A stretch of DNA of 64,000 nucleotides. Source: Halobacillus shinanisalinarum (GTDB lineage Bacteria; Bacillota; Bacilli; Bacillales; Halobacillaceae). The notes under the pieces were generated by a model. It was not told the origin of the DNA. It ran no database searches and saw only the letters and a list, made by a program, of their open reading frames with translations. The DNA lies in contig NZ_CP095074.1 in assembly GCF_022919835.1 (NCBI RefSeq), forward strand, positions 2,752,001-2,816,000, given 5' to 3'. Shown here piece by piece: positions 19,037 through 28,063 of the stretch; the first letter of the stretch is position 1; every line of letters begins with the position of its first letter. The position numbers and the translations under genes are program-made.

Positions 19037-20194
19037 TTACCAAATATGTTGTACGTACTCTGGGTGGTCGATGAAGGGATTGCGGTTTTCTTGGTAATGT
19101 GTATAAATCAGATTATTTCTATGACGCTCAAAGTCACTGACTGGATCCTCATTATGCCATTCAATTAAGGCATTAAGTTTACCGTGAAATGGATTGGAGC
19201 CATTGTTCACCTGATTGTTTAGCTGCAAATCAACCTCATCAGAGACATCCCCTTCATAGCGCACCGCCATATAGAAAAGCATCCGGGCTACATCCCCTTT
19301 AATTTCATCGCGAGGCTCCCATGAATCACTGTCGGCATAGTTTCCACCGGCTTCGTGGTGTGGATCGCCACCGTTGTCGAAATCCTTATTGCCACGGGAG
19401 CTATTTACCGTGGAATCTGTAGGACGGAGATGATGTAAATCGGTTCCAGCCCCCATTGATGTACCGAAATCACCATGGGATTTAGCCCATACATGTTCAC
19501 GGTTCCAATCATCTACATCACCGCCATTTAAGTTCTCACTTTGGGATCGCCCGGTATAAAGGAGAATTACATTATTTGGATTGGCAGGGTCTTCATCAGT
19601 ATTGCGGAGGGCTTCCCATGCCTCGGAGTAGGATAACTCTTCGTGGTCATCAATGATATTGTGTAAGCTTTGTTTTAAAGCCTCACCTGATAGTCCGATT
19701 GCTGGACTATAATAGTTTTCTCCTGTATCAGGGTCAGGGTCTGGTTTAGATTCTGAATCGACTCGTTCTATATTTGATAAACATTTAACTCCTGGATGGG
19801 CATAATAATCTACTAAACAGCCTTCAATTTTAATTTTTTTACCGAGTAAGTCCGGATTCGATTGAAGACCATATTGTGAACGATATTGTGAGGGGATCTG
19901 CACATAGACCATTTCGTTCGTGTTTGTTTCATTTACTGAATCGGCAATAGCGATTGCGTAGTCATCGGGGAAATTATTAGTAATAATCGAACTTGATGAA
20001 ATTGGTTTACCAACCACGAATCCTTCCACAGCATGTGTTGTTCCATCCTGATCATGAATAGCCTGATCTACAGAGTAAGGGGAGGACCAATGGCCGCTTC
20101 CTGAAGCTAGGATGGTTTGAGGCAAGAGCGTTGTAACAATCATCATCATGATAAAAATAACAGACAGTTTCGATCTTAGGGCTTTTTCTTTCAC
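19037..20194 (-). CDS. Secreted endonuclease I (EndA/BsnB-like) with N-terminal extra domain
   Basis: 385 residues. A Sec signal peptide ends near TILASGSG (about residue 32). Residues about 35-140 form a beta-rich OB-like domain of the DUF6359 type (VEGFVVGKPISSSSII, GKKIKIEGCLVDYY). Residues 150-385 are the endonuclease I fold with the catalytic His-Me region NREHVWAKSHGDFG and DLHHLRPTDSTVNSSRGNK; GDVARMLFYMAVRYEG is also characteristic. It should degrade extracellular DNA or RNA for nutrients or biofilm turnover. It is monocistronic with a long (over 250 bp) upstream region. Confidence 0.9.
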   Translation of the reverse strand: MKEKALRSKLSVIFIMMMIVTTLLPQTILASGSGHWSSPYSVDQAIHDQDGTTHAVEGFVVGKPISSSSIITNNFPDDYAIAIADSVNETNTNEMVYVQIPSQYRSQYGLQSNPDLLGKKIKIEGCLVDYYAHPGVKCLSNIERVDSESKPDPDPDTGENYYSPAIGLSGEALKQSLHNIIDDHEELSYSEAWEALRNTDEDPANPNNVILLYTGRSQSENLNGGDVDDWNREHVWAKSHGDFGTSMGAGTDLHHLRPTDSTVNSSRGNKDFDNGGDPHHEAGGNYADSDSWEPRDEIKGDVARMLFYMAVRYEGDVSDEVDLQLNNQVNNGSNPFHGKLNALIEWHNEDPVSDFERHRNNLIYTHYQENRNPFIDHPEYVQHIW

Positions 20195-20448
20195 ATCACC
20201 ACACCTTTCTAAATTTTTAATTAATTTAAGAGTACATGATCAGTGTAAAGTGAATGTGGACAGCAAGTAAATAGATAGTATGATTCTATTTAGCCCTTAT
20301 AATGACGAAACAAAAGACCATCGGCCTGTGCCGGATAGTCTGATTTCTACCAAGGTACCTAGTGCTGATCTACTTAGTGTCTTAAGTGAACTTGGCGTTT
20401 GCTTCCCCCGTTATGCCTTGCATTTAAAAGAGTTATCGAATATAATTT
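20195..20448. other. Gene-free upstream region of the secreted nuclease
   Basis: No convincing gene on either strand; a 75-codon plus-strand ORF starting at 20280 lacks a ribosome binding site and family resemblance. On the minus strand it holds several potential short hairpins (around GGTACC and CCGG-GGCCG), so a structured 5' leader for the nuclease is possible. I could not match it to a riboswitch class. Confidence 0.4.
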
Positions 20449-20452
20449 TTAA

Positions 20453-20467
20453 TGATAATGATTTTCA
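20453..20467. promoter_or_regulatory. Fur box 3 (siderophore ATPase)
   Basis: TGATAATGATTTTCA matches the 7-1-7 Fur consensus at 13 of 14 positions. A second overlapping half site (ATTATCG) extends it to 20473. It is 54 bases before the ATPase start. Confidence 0.87.
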
Positions 20468-20520
20468 TTATCGTGAATATAATCATAACAGGCTTACATA
20501 TAAATAGGGAGGACTTTTGC

Positions 20521-21351
20521 ATGGCAAAGTTAACGACTGAACATGTCGACATTGCTTATGGTGATCATCAAGTTGTGGAAGATTTGACTTTGGATATTCC
20601 TGAAAATAAAATCACGACAATTATCGGACCGAATGGGTGCGGGAAGTCGACCATATTGAAGTCACTTGCAAGGATCCAAACTGTAAATGGTGGTTTTGTG
20701 TACTTAGATGGCAAAGCGATCAAAAAAGAATCGTCTAAACAAATTGCTAAGAAAATGGGCGTCTTACCTCAATCACCTGAAGCTCCTAGCGGATTAACGG
20801 TAGCTGAGCTTGTATCCTATGGACGTTTTCCACACCAAAAAGGGTTTGGGAAATTAACGAAACATGACTATGAAATGATAAAATGGGCAATTGATATTAC
20901 AGGTGTAGCTGAATTTGAGAGTCGATTTATCGATTCCTTATCCGGCGGTCAGCGCCAAAGAGTCTGGATCGCTATGGCACTAGCACAGGAAACGGAAATT
21001 CTCATATTAGATGAGCCAACTACTTACTTAGACCTGGCGCATCAGCTAGAGGTGCTTCAATTACTTGAACGTCTAAACAAAGAAGAAGGTCGGACAATCG
21101 TGATGGTGATTCATGATTTAAATCAGGCAGCTCGATTTGCTGATTATATTGTGGCTATCCATAAAGGTGAAATTATCAAAGAAGGTACACCAGAGGAAGT
21201 GATTGAGAAACGTGTGCTAAGAGACGTCTTTCATATTGATGCAGATGTCGTTACTGATCCGCGGACAAATAAGCCGGTCTGTTTGACGTATGATTTAGTA
21301 CAAGAACAATCGCGTAATCATCCAGAGGAGAAAGTGGTTGCCTTTATGTGA
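20521..21351 (+). CDS. Iron-siderophore ABC transporter ATPase (YusV-like)
   Basis: 276 residues. Walker A GPNGCGKST, Q-loop LPQSPEAP, signature LSGGQRQRVWIAMALAQ, Walker B ILILDEPTTYLDL, H-loop VIHDLNQAAR. The FepC/YusV family energises FecCD permeases. In Bacillus subtilis one such orphan ATPase serves several siderophore permeases; here the only permease pair in view lacks its own ATPase, so the same arrangement is likely. The ATG at 20521 has GGGAGGA 7 bases upstream. Controlled by the Fur box just before it and ended by a strong terminator. Confidence 0.93.
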   Translation: MAKLTTEHVDIAYGDHQVVEDLTLDIPENKITTIIGPNGCGKSTILKSLARIQTVNGGFVYLDGKAIKKESSKQIAKKMGVLPQSPEAPSGLTVAELVSYGRFPHQKGFGKLTKHDYEMIKWAIDITGVAEFESRFIDSLSGGQRQRVWIAMALAQETEILILDEPTTYLDLAHQLEVLQLLERLNKEEGRTIVMVIHDLNQAARFADYIVAIHKGEIIKEGTPEEVIEKRVLRDVFHIDADVVTDPRTNKPVCLTYDLVQEQSRNHPEEKVVAFM

Positions 21352-21357
21352 CCGATT

Positions 21358-21389
21358 AAAACCCTGAGCCATTATGGTTCAGGGTTTTT
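21358..21389 (+). terminator. Terminator after the siderophore ATPase
   Basis: AAACCCTGAGCCAT and ATGGTTCAGGGTTT form a long stem followed by TTTT. Confidence 0.88.
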
Positions 21390-21484
21390 GTGTGGGAGTT
21401 TTCCCATTTACCGCTCTTTCTGCCTCGTCTAACATCATAGCTTGTCCCTTATTCTCATACGCTACTAGGAAGGGGGGAGAGCTA

Positions 21485-21967
21485 TTGCAACTATTTCAGG
21501 AATTTCGTGAGTTTGCTGTGAGAGGGAATGCGGTTGATATGGGGGTGGGGGTTGTTTTAGGTGCGGCATTTGGCGGATTCATTGATTCGCTCGTTTCTGA
21601 TATGTTGTTGCCGCCAATTGGGGTAATTCTCACAAAGATGAACTTTGAGAACCTCTACATTAGTTTGAGTGGGGAAACCTTTTCTTCTTTAGCTGAAGCA
21701 AAAGCTGCTGGTGCTGCAACCATTAATTACGGCTTATTCATTACTGCATCCATCCGCTTTCTACTCGTACTGTTTGCTGTCTTTCTCGTCGTTAGACAAA
21801 TTAATCGTTGGAGAAAACCTCACAAAAACCCAATGGCATCCTTGATGAAGAAAGAATGCCCTTACTGCTGTATGCCCATCCCTAAACCAGCAGTGATTTG
21901 CCCAAACTGTTCGAGTACCTTAACAGAGGAAAGAATGGAAAAAACTCCACGATGGTATGTTAAGTAA
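21485..21967 (+). CDS. mscL: Large-conductance mechanosensitive channel with C-terminal zinc ribbon
   Basis: 160 residues from a TTG start at 21485, preceded by AAGGGGGGAGAG; this gives the standard MscL N-terminus LQLFQEFREFAVRGNAVDMGVGVVLGAAFGGFIDSLVSD. Two membrane helices (about 15-45 and 75-100) flank a periplasmic loop. The cytoplasmic end is unusual: after KNPMASLMKKE comes CPYCCMPIPKPAVICPNC, a two-CxxC zinc ribbon, making the protein longer than typical MscL (130-150). MscL releases solutes on hypo-osmotic shock, which fits an organism that imports ectoine. Confidence 0.92.
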   Translation: MQLFQEFREFAVRGNAVDMGVGVVLGAAFGGFIDSLVSDMLLPPIGVILTKMNFENLYISLSGETFSSLAEAKAAGAATINYGLFITASIRFLLVLFAVFLVVRQINRWRKPHKNPMASLMKKECPYCCMPIPKPAVICPNCSSTLTEERMEKTPRWYVK

Positions 21968-22030
21968 TTCATTTATTCCAAGATCTTGATAAAGTTTTAT
22001 TGTTAAAGAGACGAGTTAGGTAACATTTAC

Positions 22031-22042
22031 GGGGGGGGGGGG
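22031..22042 (+). repeat. Homopolymer of 12 G
   Basis: Twelve consecutive G, by far the longest single-base G/C run in the window, lying between the convergent mscL and the 44-residue gene, 8 bases beyond the latter's stop. Such tracts are slippage-prone and error-prone to sequence. Confidence 0.9.
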
Positions 22043-22049
22043 AGGGTAA

Positions 22050-22184
22050 TCAATTATCTTCACACATGTTTTGATGTTTTTTCACGATCCAGCAAATAAA
22101 TTGTAATTCATCCTCATCCAGTGGCCTATTAATTTTAGACTCAAATTCCTCGACCAATGATTGATAATGGGATTGTTGGGTCAT
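22050..22184 (-). CDS. 44-residue conserved-looking small protein
   Basis: MTQQSHYQSLVEEFESKINR followed by PLDEDELQFICWIVKKHQNM and CEDN. A near-ideal GAGAGGAGA site lies 7 bases before the ATG, and the composition is that of a folded small helical protein (two amphipathic helices around a PLDEDE turn). I do not recognise the family; it is not Spo0E-like by motif. It is monocistronic. Confidence 0.65.
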   Translation of the reverse strand: MTQQSHYQSLVEEFESKINRPLDEDELQFICWIVKKHQNMCEDN

Positions 22185-22300
22185 CTTATGTCTCCTCTCG
22201 GTTGTTAATCTCGTTTGTTTATAGTACATTAGACTTATTTTAACATAGATGTCTAAAATGGTTTATTTACACATTTTATATGAAAGTTGAATCAAGTAGA

Positions 22301-22347
22301 AACCCCACCTCAGGTCATCCATATAATGGATGACCTGAGGTGGGGTT
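22301..22347. terminator. Dispersed hairpin repeat, copy A
   Basis: CCCCACCTCAGGTCATCCAT pairs with its exact complement across a 4-base loop (22301-22347). It sits just beyond the stop of the membrane protein gene at 22368. Same sequence family as 37463, 38344 and 49708. Confidence 0.85.
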
Positions 22348-22367
22348 TATTGGAATTTTGGTTAATT

Positions 22368-22829
22368 TTATTGGTGTGTTCTGACTAGAATGATTTTTCT
22401 TAGTAAAAAGCCGATGACTAAGCCTGGCAATAAAAAGATAATCGGCATCCATACTGGACCCAGTATCATTCCCATAATCTTAATTTTGGATGAATAAATG
22501 AGTCCGACTGTGACAAAGTAAGCCGAAATTACAAAAGGTAGAAAAGCTAAAGGCTTCACGTCAGGATGGGAGTATTTGTAGGCATCCCAAATTCCAAACA
22601 TATATACACAGGGGTAGAACATGAGCCATTGATAGTTGGTCACTTCTATGGCCTTCGTGATTTCTCCATTAAAACTAAAGATAATGGCCCTATTAAAGCT
22701 ACTGCACAAGTTTATGACGATCTCTAAAACTAGAAAGGTAAGACCCTTTATTAAATCTCTGTTTAAAAATTGCCCAAATCCAGGGAAAGCGATACTCCAT
22801 AAAATAGCTTCTAACTGTTTATAATGCAT
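22368..22829 (-). CDS. Small polytopic membrane protein, unknown function
   Basis: 153 residues with four or five predicted membrane segments. The opening AILWSIAFPGFGQFLNRDLIKG resembles the TM2/DUF5683-like entry motif GFGQ(F/L)YNG found in small Bacillaceae membrane proteins. No catalytic motif. It lies between a dispersed hairpin and the DUF3231 pseudogene; no operon evidence. Confidence 0.7.
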   Translation of the reverse strand: MHYKQLEAILWSIAFPGFGQFLNRDLIKGLTFLVLEIVINLCSSFNRAIIFSFNGEITKAIEVTNYQWLMFYPCVYMFGIWDAYKYSHPDVKPLAFLPFVISAYFVTVGLIYSSKIKIMGMILGPVWMPIIFLLPGLVIGFLLRKIILVRTHQ

Positions 22830-22850
22830 AAAGTTCCTCTTTAGCTTAAA

Positions 22851-23850
22851 TTATTTCATTAGATCCGAACGGTCTGCAGCTTGAATCGGCTCCTCCAACC
22901 ACCCGTTCTTAATCATGATATCTGCTCCTTCTTTAGCAAATAAGCCGATTTCTGCAGATAGCCTCTGATAATTAAATATGAGGTCGTAACGAAAACTTGC
23001 GCTCGACCCCGCTGAATAATTAGCTTGCCCAGTTGAGCTTAACATCGTCATAAGAAAAATGACTAATCGATTAGGAAAGCGGGTGTTGTTGAAGTTGTAA
23101 CCAAACTACTGGATGACATAGGCGGGTAGATATCTGATTCCTTCAAGGTATTGGTAAAAGTATTCAGATGCTTTTTCGAAATTTCTTCCCCTTCTTAAGG
23201 TAGGACTTAATTTCCGGCGATTTTGTTGTTTGTGCAAAACCGGTACACAGCTTTTCACCGATAACATTCGTCTTTACGTTCTCAAGCAGATGCGAGATTT
23301 CTACTGTATTCAATGATCTTTTCTTAAACGGATTTAAGTATTTTTTTCCTTGCACGTACTCCACCTCATCTTGGACATTAACCTGGGGTGCACGGACATA
23401 TAAATCTTCAGATAGCGATGTGTCTATACAGTGATTAAATAAATCAATCGTTTTTCAAGTGGTTTCACTTAGGAAGTCTCTAACATCTTTTCTTACCGAA
23501 GATCCTAAAGAAAGTCCATTAGCAGCTACTCCGGCTTTCCCTATATGTTCAATAAATGCGAGCATAAAGGCATCTGTAAAAAGTTTCGATGAGTTAAGGT
23601 CAACATCTTGCTCATTGAAGCCGTTCGGGGCAGGGGATCCGTCCTCTTCTAATAAGCGTCTGCTCTCCTCAGCGGTATTTACAGAATCGTTAACGTTTCT
23701 TCAACAATAGATTTAATTTGTTCATTTTCTACTGTTTCTAAAAGATATTTTAATACTTGATCAACCATACTATTTTGAACGTACTGTGTCCAAAGCACTC
23801 CAAGTTCATTAGAAGTTAAACGTAGCTTATCCAAAACGACCCTAGTTTTT
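22851..23850 (-). pseudogene. DUF3231 family protein, multiple lesions
   Basis: Reading the minus strand across frames rebuilds a two-domain DUF3231 protein of about 330 residues: LRLTSNELGVLWTQYVQNSM and AFIEHIGKAGVAANGLSLGS in the first repeat, then VEISHLLENVKTNVIGEKL, FAQTTKSPEIKSYLKKGK and AEIGLFAKEGADIMIKNGWLEEP in the second. DUF3231 genes are common in spore-forming Bacillaceae and often linked to spores. Lesions: an in-frame TGA at 23455-23457, a one-base loss near 23185 (GKK instead of GKE then ISKKH) and another near 23060. No start codon with a ribosome binding site is evident. The plus-strand ORF at 23459-23710 is the shadow of this gene. Confidence 0.8.
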
Positions 23851-23908
23851 ACATGGTTTCAACTATCTTTGCCTAACCAACTATTATTATTCTAGGTGCA
23901 TTGATGAG

Positions 23909-24109
23909 CTACCAAATCTCATCTTCTGTATCCTTTCTTTTGCTTATCCTAACCTCTTCTCTATAAAGAAGGATGAAAGGTATTATCATAATCCAAAGTA
24001 TATAGGTGAACAGAAAAAACTTCGCCAACCCATCCATAAAAAAAAATACAGATATAAAAAAAGATAGGATTAAACCCAGTGGACTTACATATATAAGAAT
24101 CTGGAGCAC
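23909..24109 (-). CDS. 66-residue membrane protein
   Basis: Starts with GTG at 24109, preceded by GAGGGAGGAAATATC. Two hydrophobic helices (about residues 3-24 and 30-50) end in a charged tail EEVRISKRKDTEDEIW. Unknown family. It stands alone, divergent from the germination operon. Confidence 0.6.
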   Translation of the reverse strand: MLQILIYVSPLGLILSFFISVFFFMDGLAKFFLFTYILWIMIIPFILLYREEVRISKRKDTEDEIW

Positions 24110-24293
24110 GATATTTCCTCCCTCTTCACTAAGTCCCCATTATCCTCTCCTAAAAAGTATAATTTATAACCTTTATGTAAAGGATAAAAGTTAATCGAGT
24201 CGCTATTTTATAGGTAAATCATTAAGAACAAACGTGTTCATACAATCAAAATAGTCTACTACCTTTGTATATTGTATGATAAGGAGCTTTCTA

Positions 24294-25829
24294 ATGTTTA
24301 ATTGGACGAAAAAAAAGAAGGGGAAAGACAAGGAAAGTTATCAACCACAAGGGATGCTAAAACAAGAGGGTCAAAACCCAGAGGCATCGTTTCAGGACTT
24401 ATATGAAATGATGAAACAGTCCAAGGATTTTGTTATTTATCAACACAGCGGTCGGACGAGCTGTGTTCTTTCCTATTATAAGACATTAAGTGGTTCAAAA
24501 TTTATGAATGAATTGGTTTTGCCTATCTTAAAAAAACATGCATTATTTTCTTTAGAAGATATAAAAGAAAGACTGCCTGTTGAAAATGTTTATATTACGA
24601 GGCAGTTAACAAAAGTAAAAGAAAAAATTACACGCGGGTATATTGTGATTCAAATGCAGGAAGGCGAGGAGGAAGCGCTTCTAATTCCCGCAACCAAAAA
24701 TAAAAGCCGAAACATTAGTATCCCTGAAGTGGAATTTAGTGTTGTAGGGCCTAAGGAAGCGTTTGTTGAGTCATTAGACACGAACATCAATCTTATTCGT
24801 AAACGCTTGCCAATACCAGAATTAACGATGAGAGAAGTATCTGTTGGCAAACTAACAAAAACACGTGTTGCGGTGGTTTACATTGATGAGGTTGCAAACA
24901 AGGAAAACGTGAATACAGTTATGCAGCGATTAAATGATATTCAATACGATCAGATTATTGATAGTTCATTTATCACCCAAATGATAGCGGATAATTCGAG
25001 TTCCCCCTTCCCACAATTTCTAGATACAGAAAGACCTGACCGTGTTGTAGGGACCCTTGTAGAAGGGAAAATTGCGGTGGTTGTAGATGGCTCGCCTCAT
25101 GCCCTTGTCTGCCCAACAACAATCGTTGAGTTTTTCTCATCCTCGGATGATTACTTTTTACCTTGGCATTTAGCGACAGTATTCCGTTTAATTCGCCTGT
25201 GTGCTATCTTATTTTCCGTACTTAGTACACCGCTATACGTCGCGGTATTAACCTATCATCATGAGATGATACCACAGGAGTTATTAGCAACGATTATTTC
25301 TTCAAGGGCCGATATTCCTTTCCCTCCTATTCTTGAGGTTATTATTCTTGAATTAACGATCGAATTGCTCAGAGAAGCGGGGGCGCGGCTGCCAACCAAG
25401 ATCGGCCAAACGATTGGTATTGTTGGCGGTATTGTTATTGGGACTGCTGCAGTTGAAGCAGGTATGACAAGTAATGTGTTGTTAATTATTGTCGCATTAG
25501 CGGCGCTTGCCTCGTTTACTACGCCTGTGTATCAAATTGGTAACACGGTCCGTCTTGTGCGGTTTCCGTTTATCATCGGGGCGCAAATGTGGGGATTAAT
25601 CGGTGTTACGATGTGTATGGCATTCTTTATCGGTCATTTGATGAATTTACAGTCTATAGGGAGACCTTTTTTTGCTCCCTTGTATCCACTAAGATTTAAT
25701 GATTTAAAGGATGCATTTATTCGTTTGCCTTTTAACAAACAGAAGAAAAGACCTATGCAAACTCGTCCGGTTCATTCAACCCGTTTTGACCCAAACCGTA
25801 TCAAGGGAAAGAGGGATATTGATGAATAA
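24294..25829 (+). CDS. Spore germination receptor subunit A (GerA family)
   Basis: 511 residues. Cytosolic N-terminal domain to about residue 280 with the GerA signature region (PFPQFLDTERPDRVVGTLVEGKIAVVVDGSPHAL), then four to six membrane helices and a basic C-terminal tail. Subunit A of nutrient germinant receptors sits in the inner spore membrane with B and C. The ATG at 24294 has AAGGAG 8 bases upstream; the ATG at 24276 has no site. The stop overlaps the GerB start (ATGAATAA). Such operons are usually transcribed by sigma-G in the forespore; I could not assign the promoter with confidence. Confidence 0.92.
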   Translation: MFNWTKKKKGKDKESYQPQGMLKQEGQNPEASFQDLYEMMKQSKDFVIYQHSGRTSCVLSYYKTLSGSKFMNELVLPILKKHALFSLEDIKERLPVENVYITRQLTKVKEKITRGYIVIQMQEGEEEALLIPATKNKSRNISIPEVEFSVVGPKEAFVESLDTNINLIRKRLPIPELTMREVSVGKLTKTRVAVVYIDEVANKENVNTVMQRLNDIQYDQIIDSSFITQMIADNSSSPFPQFLDTERPDRVVGTLVEGKIAVVVDGSPHALVCPTTIVEFFSSSDDYFLPWHLATVFRLIRLCAILFSVLSTPLYVAVLTYHHEMIPQELLATIISSRADIPFPPILEVIILELTIELLREAGARLPTKIGQTIGIVGGIVIGTAAVEAGMTSNVLLIIVALAALASFTTPVYQIGNTVRLVRFPFIIGAQMWGLIGVTMCMAFFIGHLMNLQSIGRPFFAPLYPLRFNDLKDAFIRLPFNKQKKRPMQTRPVHSTRFDPNRIKGKRDIDE

Positions 25830-26928
25830 TATAACACCCTTCAAGGAAGGGCTCTCTGTACCTGAAAGTTCTTTAGTTACACCCACCTATGTCTTTTTTT
25901 TAATCCATGCCATGCAGGTGGGGGTCGGTATCCTTGGATTTGAAACCTATATTTCCAAGTATGCAGGTTTTGATGCTTGGATTTCGATATTATTCGGTGG
26001 TTTATGTATTCATATTCTATTATGGATGATTTACCATATCCTTCAAGACAGTAAAGGAGATATTGTGTCAGTTCACAAGAATATCTTCGGTAAATATATC
26101 GGAGGTTTTCTCAGTCTACTTTTTAGCATCTATTTTCTTCTGCTGACTCTTACCGTTCTAAGGACATTTATAGAGGTTATTGAAGTATGGATCTTTCCGG
26201 AGTTGCAACTCTGGCTTTTCTCGTGTGCATCCATATTACTTATCTATTATTTCGTAGTAAGTGGGTTTCGGGTTGTAACCGGTATGTGCTTAATTAGTGT
26301 TATCTTGGGTCTTCCGATTTTATTGCTTAAATTTTACCCGATCTTAGAAGGTGATGTAAGCAGTCTTTATCCTGTTGTTGATCACAGTGTTTCAGAGCTG
26401 ATCGCTGCTACAAAACAAAGTGTTTTAAGTTTTCTCGGTATTGAATTACTGTTGATTTTCTATCCTTTTATCAAGAATCCGCATGCCTCTAAAAAATGGG
26501 CACATTTCGGAGTGTTTTTTACGGTTTTAATCTATTTAATCACAGCGATTACTTCTTTTGTTTATTTCAGTGAAGGACAACTCGAGTACGTCATTTGGGG
26601 GACGATTACCCTATGGAAAATTGTCGAGTTTCCCTTTGTTGAACGTTTCGAGTACATCGGTATAGCTATGTGGTTTTATGTAGTGTTACCAAACATAGCT
26701 TTGGCCTTGTGGGGGGCATCCCGTATACCAAAACGTGTGTTTAAGGTAAAACAAAGGTATGTTCTTTGGTTATTTTGTGCGATCCTTTTGGTTGCGAGCG
26801 GGTTGTTAAAGACCCGACATACCATTGATACACTCAACAGTTTTACAAGTCAAGTTGGCCTTTATGTTTTGTTATACATCCCAGTCTTGTTCTGTCTCTC
26901 GAAGATTATCAATAAAGTGAGGAATTGA
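25822..26928 (+). CDS. Spore germination receptor subunit B (GerB family permease)
   Basis: 368 residues, ten predicted membrane segments, of the APC-like GerB/spore permease family (SLVTPTYVFFLIHAMQVGVGILGFETYISKYAGFDAWISIL). This subunit is thought to bind or admit the germinant. It overlaps the gerA-like stop by 8 bases and is followed by the GerC-like gene after 1 base, so all three are one operon in A-B-C order. Confidence 0.92.
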   Translation: MNNITPFKEGLSVPESSLVTPTYVFFLIHAMQVGVGILGFETYISKYAGFDAWISILFGGLCIHILLWMIYHILQDSKGDIVSVHKNIFGKYIGGFLSLLFSIYFLLLTLTVLRTFIEVIEVWIFPELQLWLFSCASILLIYYFVVSGFRVVTGMCLISVILGLPILLLKFYPILEGDVSSLYPVVDHSVSELIAATKQSVLSFLGIELLLIFYPFIKNPHASKKWAHFGVFFTVLIYLITAITSFVYFSEGQLEYVIWGTITLWKIVEFPFVERFEYIGIAMWFYVVLPNIALALWGASRIPKRVFKVKQRYVLWLFCAILLVASGLLKTRHTIDTLNSFTSQVGLYVLLYIPVLFCLSKIINKVRN

Positions 26929-26929
26929 A

Positions 26930-28015
26930 ATGAAATATAAGTGGTTATTTTCCCTATTAGTTGCCTCCTCAATGGTACTTACCAGCTGTATGCCCAATGA
27001 TAGTATAGAAGATGTGGCCATCGTTCAACTTGCCGGATACGATTATATTGATGAAAATCAAATTAAAGGGACGTTTGCTGTTGCCCAGTACACTAAGGGT
27101 GAACAAAAGGCAGCAGCTACGGAAATATATTTAACAAGTACAGCAGATACAGCGAAAAATATTCATGCTAATCTACAGACAAAATCATCTAAACCAATAT
27201 CAACAGGGAAAATGTCCATTGCGCTATTTAATGAAGAACTTGCAAAACAAGATATTTCCAAATTTATTGATTCCTTAACTCGTGATCCAAGAATTGGGAG
27301 AGACATCTTTCTTGCGGTTGTAAATGGCGAAGCACAGGGGATGATTGAAGGGAAATATGAACAAAACGAGACAACGGCAAGATATATAATGGGGATTATA
27401 GAGCACAACATGAAGAGGAACTTTCCAAACACCAACTTACACAGTTTTTTACATTCTTACTATGGGAATGGAGTTGACGGGTTTCTCCCTTATCTGAAAA
27501 AATCAAAGGACTTTATAAAAATGGAAGGGATCGCCTTTTTAGATGATTCGAGATTAGCCCTTACCATTCCTTACTCAAAAAGTTTGTTCTTTAAGATGAT
27601 GAAAGAGAAAGTAAGTGAAGGAGTACAAGAAATCCAGTTCCAAGGTGATGGGATTATGATAGAAAGTATCAATTCAAAAGTGGAATATTATATAGAAGGT
27701 GGAACTGAAAACCCCAAATTTCTAATAGATATTCGTGTGACAGGAGTCTTAAATGAAATTTCTAACTTGGAGGATAGTTCAAATCCCAAGCGAATACACA
27801 AAATGGAAAAGGAATTTAATGAAATTTTTGAGAAACAATGTCTTGCACTGATTCAACAATTCCAGGAAAACAATATTGATCCCCTAGGTCTTGGCAGCAT
27901 ATTAGATAACCGCAGTAGGAATTTTGATGTGAAGGCTTGGAATGATAAATACCCTGATACACCTGTGGATGTAAAGGTGACAATGGATATTACTGAAACG
28001 GGGATCTCATCATAA
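26930..28015 (+). CDS. Spore germination receptor subunit C (GerC lipoprotein)
   Basis: 361 residues. Lipobox LTSC in the signal peptide (Cys about residue 20) for membrane anchoring, then the Ger(x)C family core: AIVQLAGYDYIDENQIKGTFAV, SSKPISTGKMSIALFNEELAK and LIQQFQENNIDPLGLGSILD near the end. It completes the receptor. GAGGAATTGA precedes the ATG. A strong terminator follows. Confidence 0.92.
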   Translation: MKYKWLFSLLVASSMVLTSCMPNDSIEDVAIVQLAGYDYIDENQIKGTFAVAQYTKGEQKAAATEIYLTSTADTAKNIHANLQTKSSKPISTGKMSIALFNEELAKQDISKFIDSLTRDPRIGRDIFLAVVNGEAQGMIEGKYEQNETTARYIMGIIEHNMKRNFPNTNLHSFLHSYYGNGVDGFLPYLKKSKDFIKMEGIAFLDDSRLALTIPYSKSLFFKMMKEKVSEGVQEIQFQGDGIMIESINSKVEYYIEGGTENPKFLIDIRVTGVLNEISNLEDSSNPKRIHKMEKEFNEIFEKQCLALIQQFQENNIDPLGLGSILDNRSRNFDVKAWNDKYPDTPVDVKVTMDITETGISS

Positions 28016-28056
28016 AAAACAGACACAATTCAGAGGGTGAATTGTGTCTGTTTTTG
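28015..28056 (+). terminator. Terminator of the germination operon
   Basis: AAAAACAGACACAATTCA pairs with TGAATTGTGTCTGTTTTT around a 6-base loop, followed by TTTTTG. Confidence 0.92.
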
Positions 28057-28063
28057 TCTAACC

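Noticed and set aside
20195..20448. Known riboswitch (cyclic-di-GMP, cyclic-di-AMP or ykkC)
   Set aside because: Some short matches to core motifs, but I could not build the required helices; left as unassigned leader.
20280..20507. 75-codon plus-strand gene
   Set aside because: No ribosome binding site, spans the Fur box, and no protein-like pattern.
23459..23710. Plus-strand gene of 83 codons
   Set aside because: It is the exact antisense of the DUF3231 reading frame.
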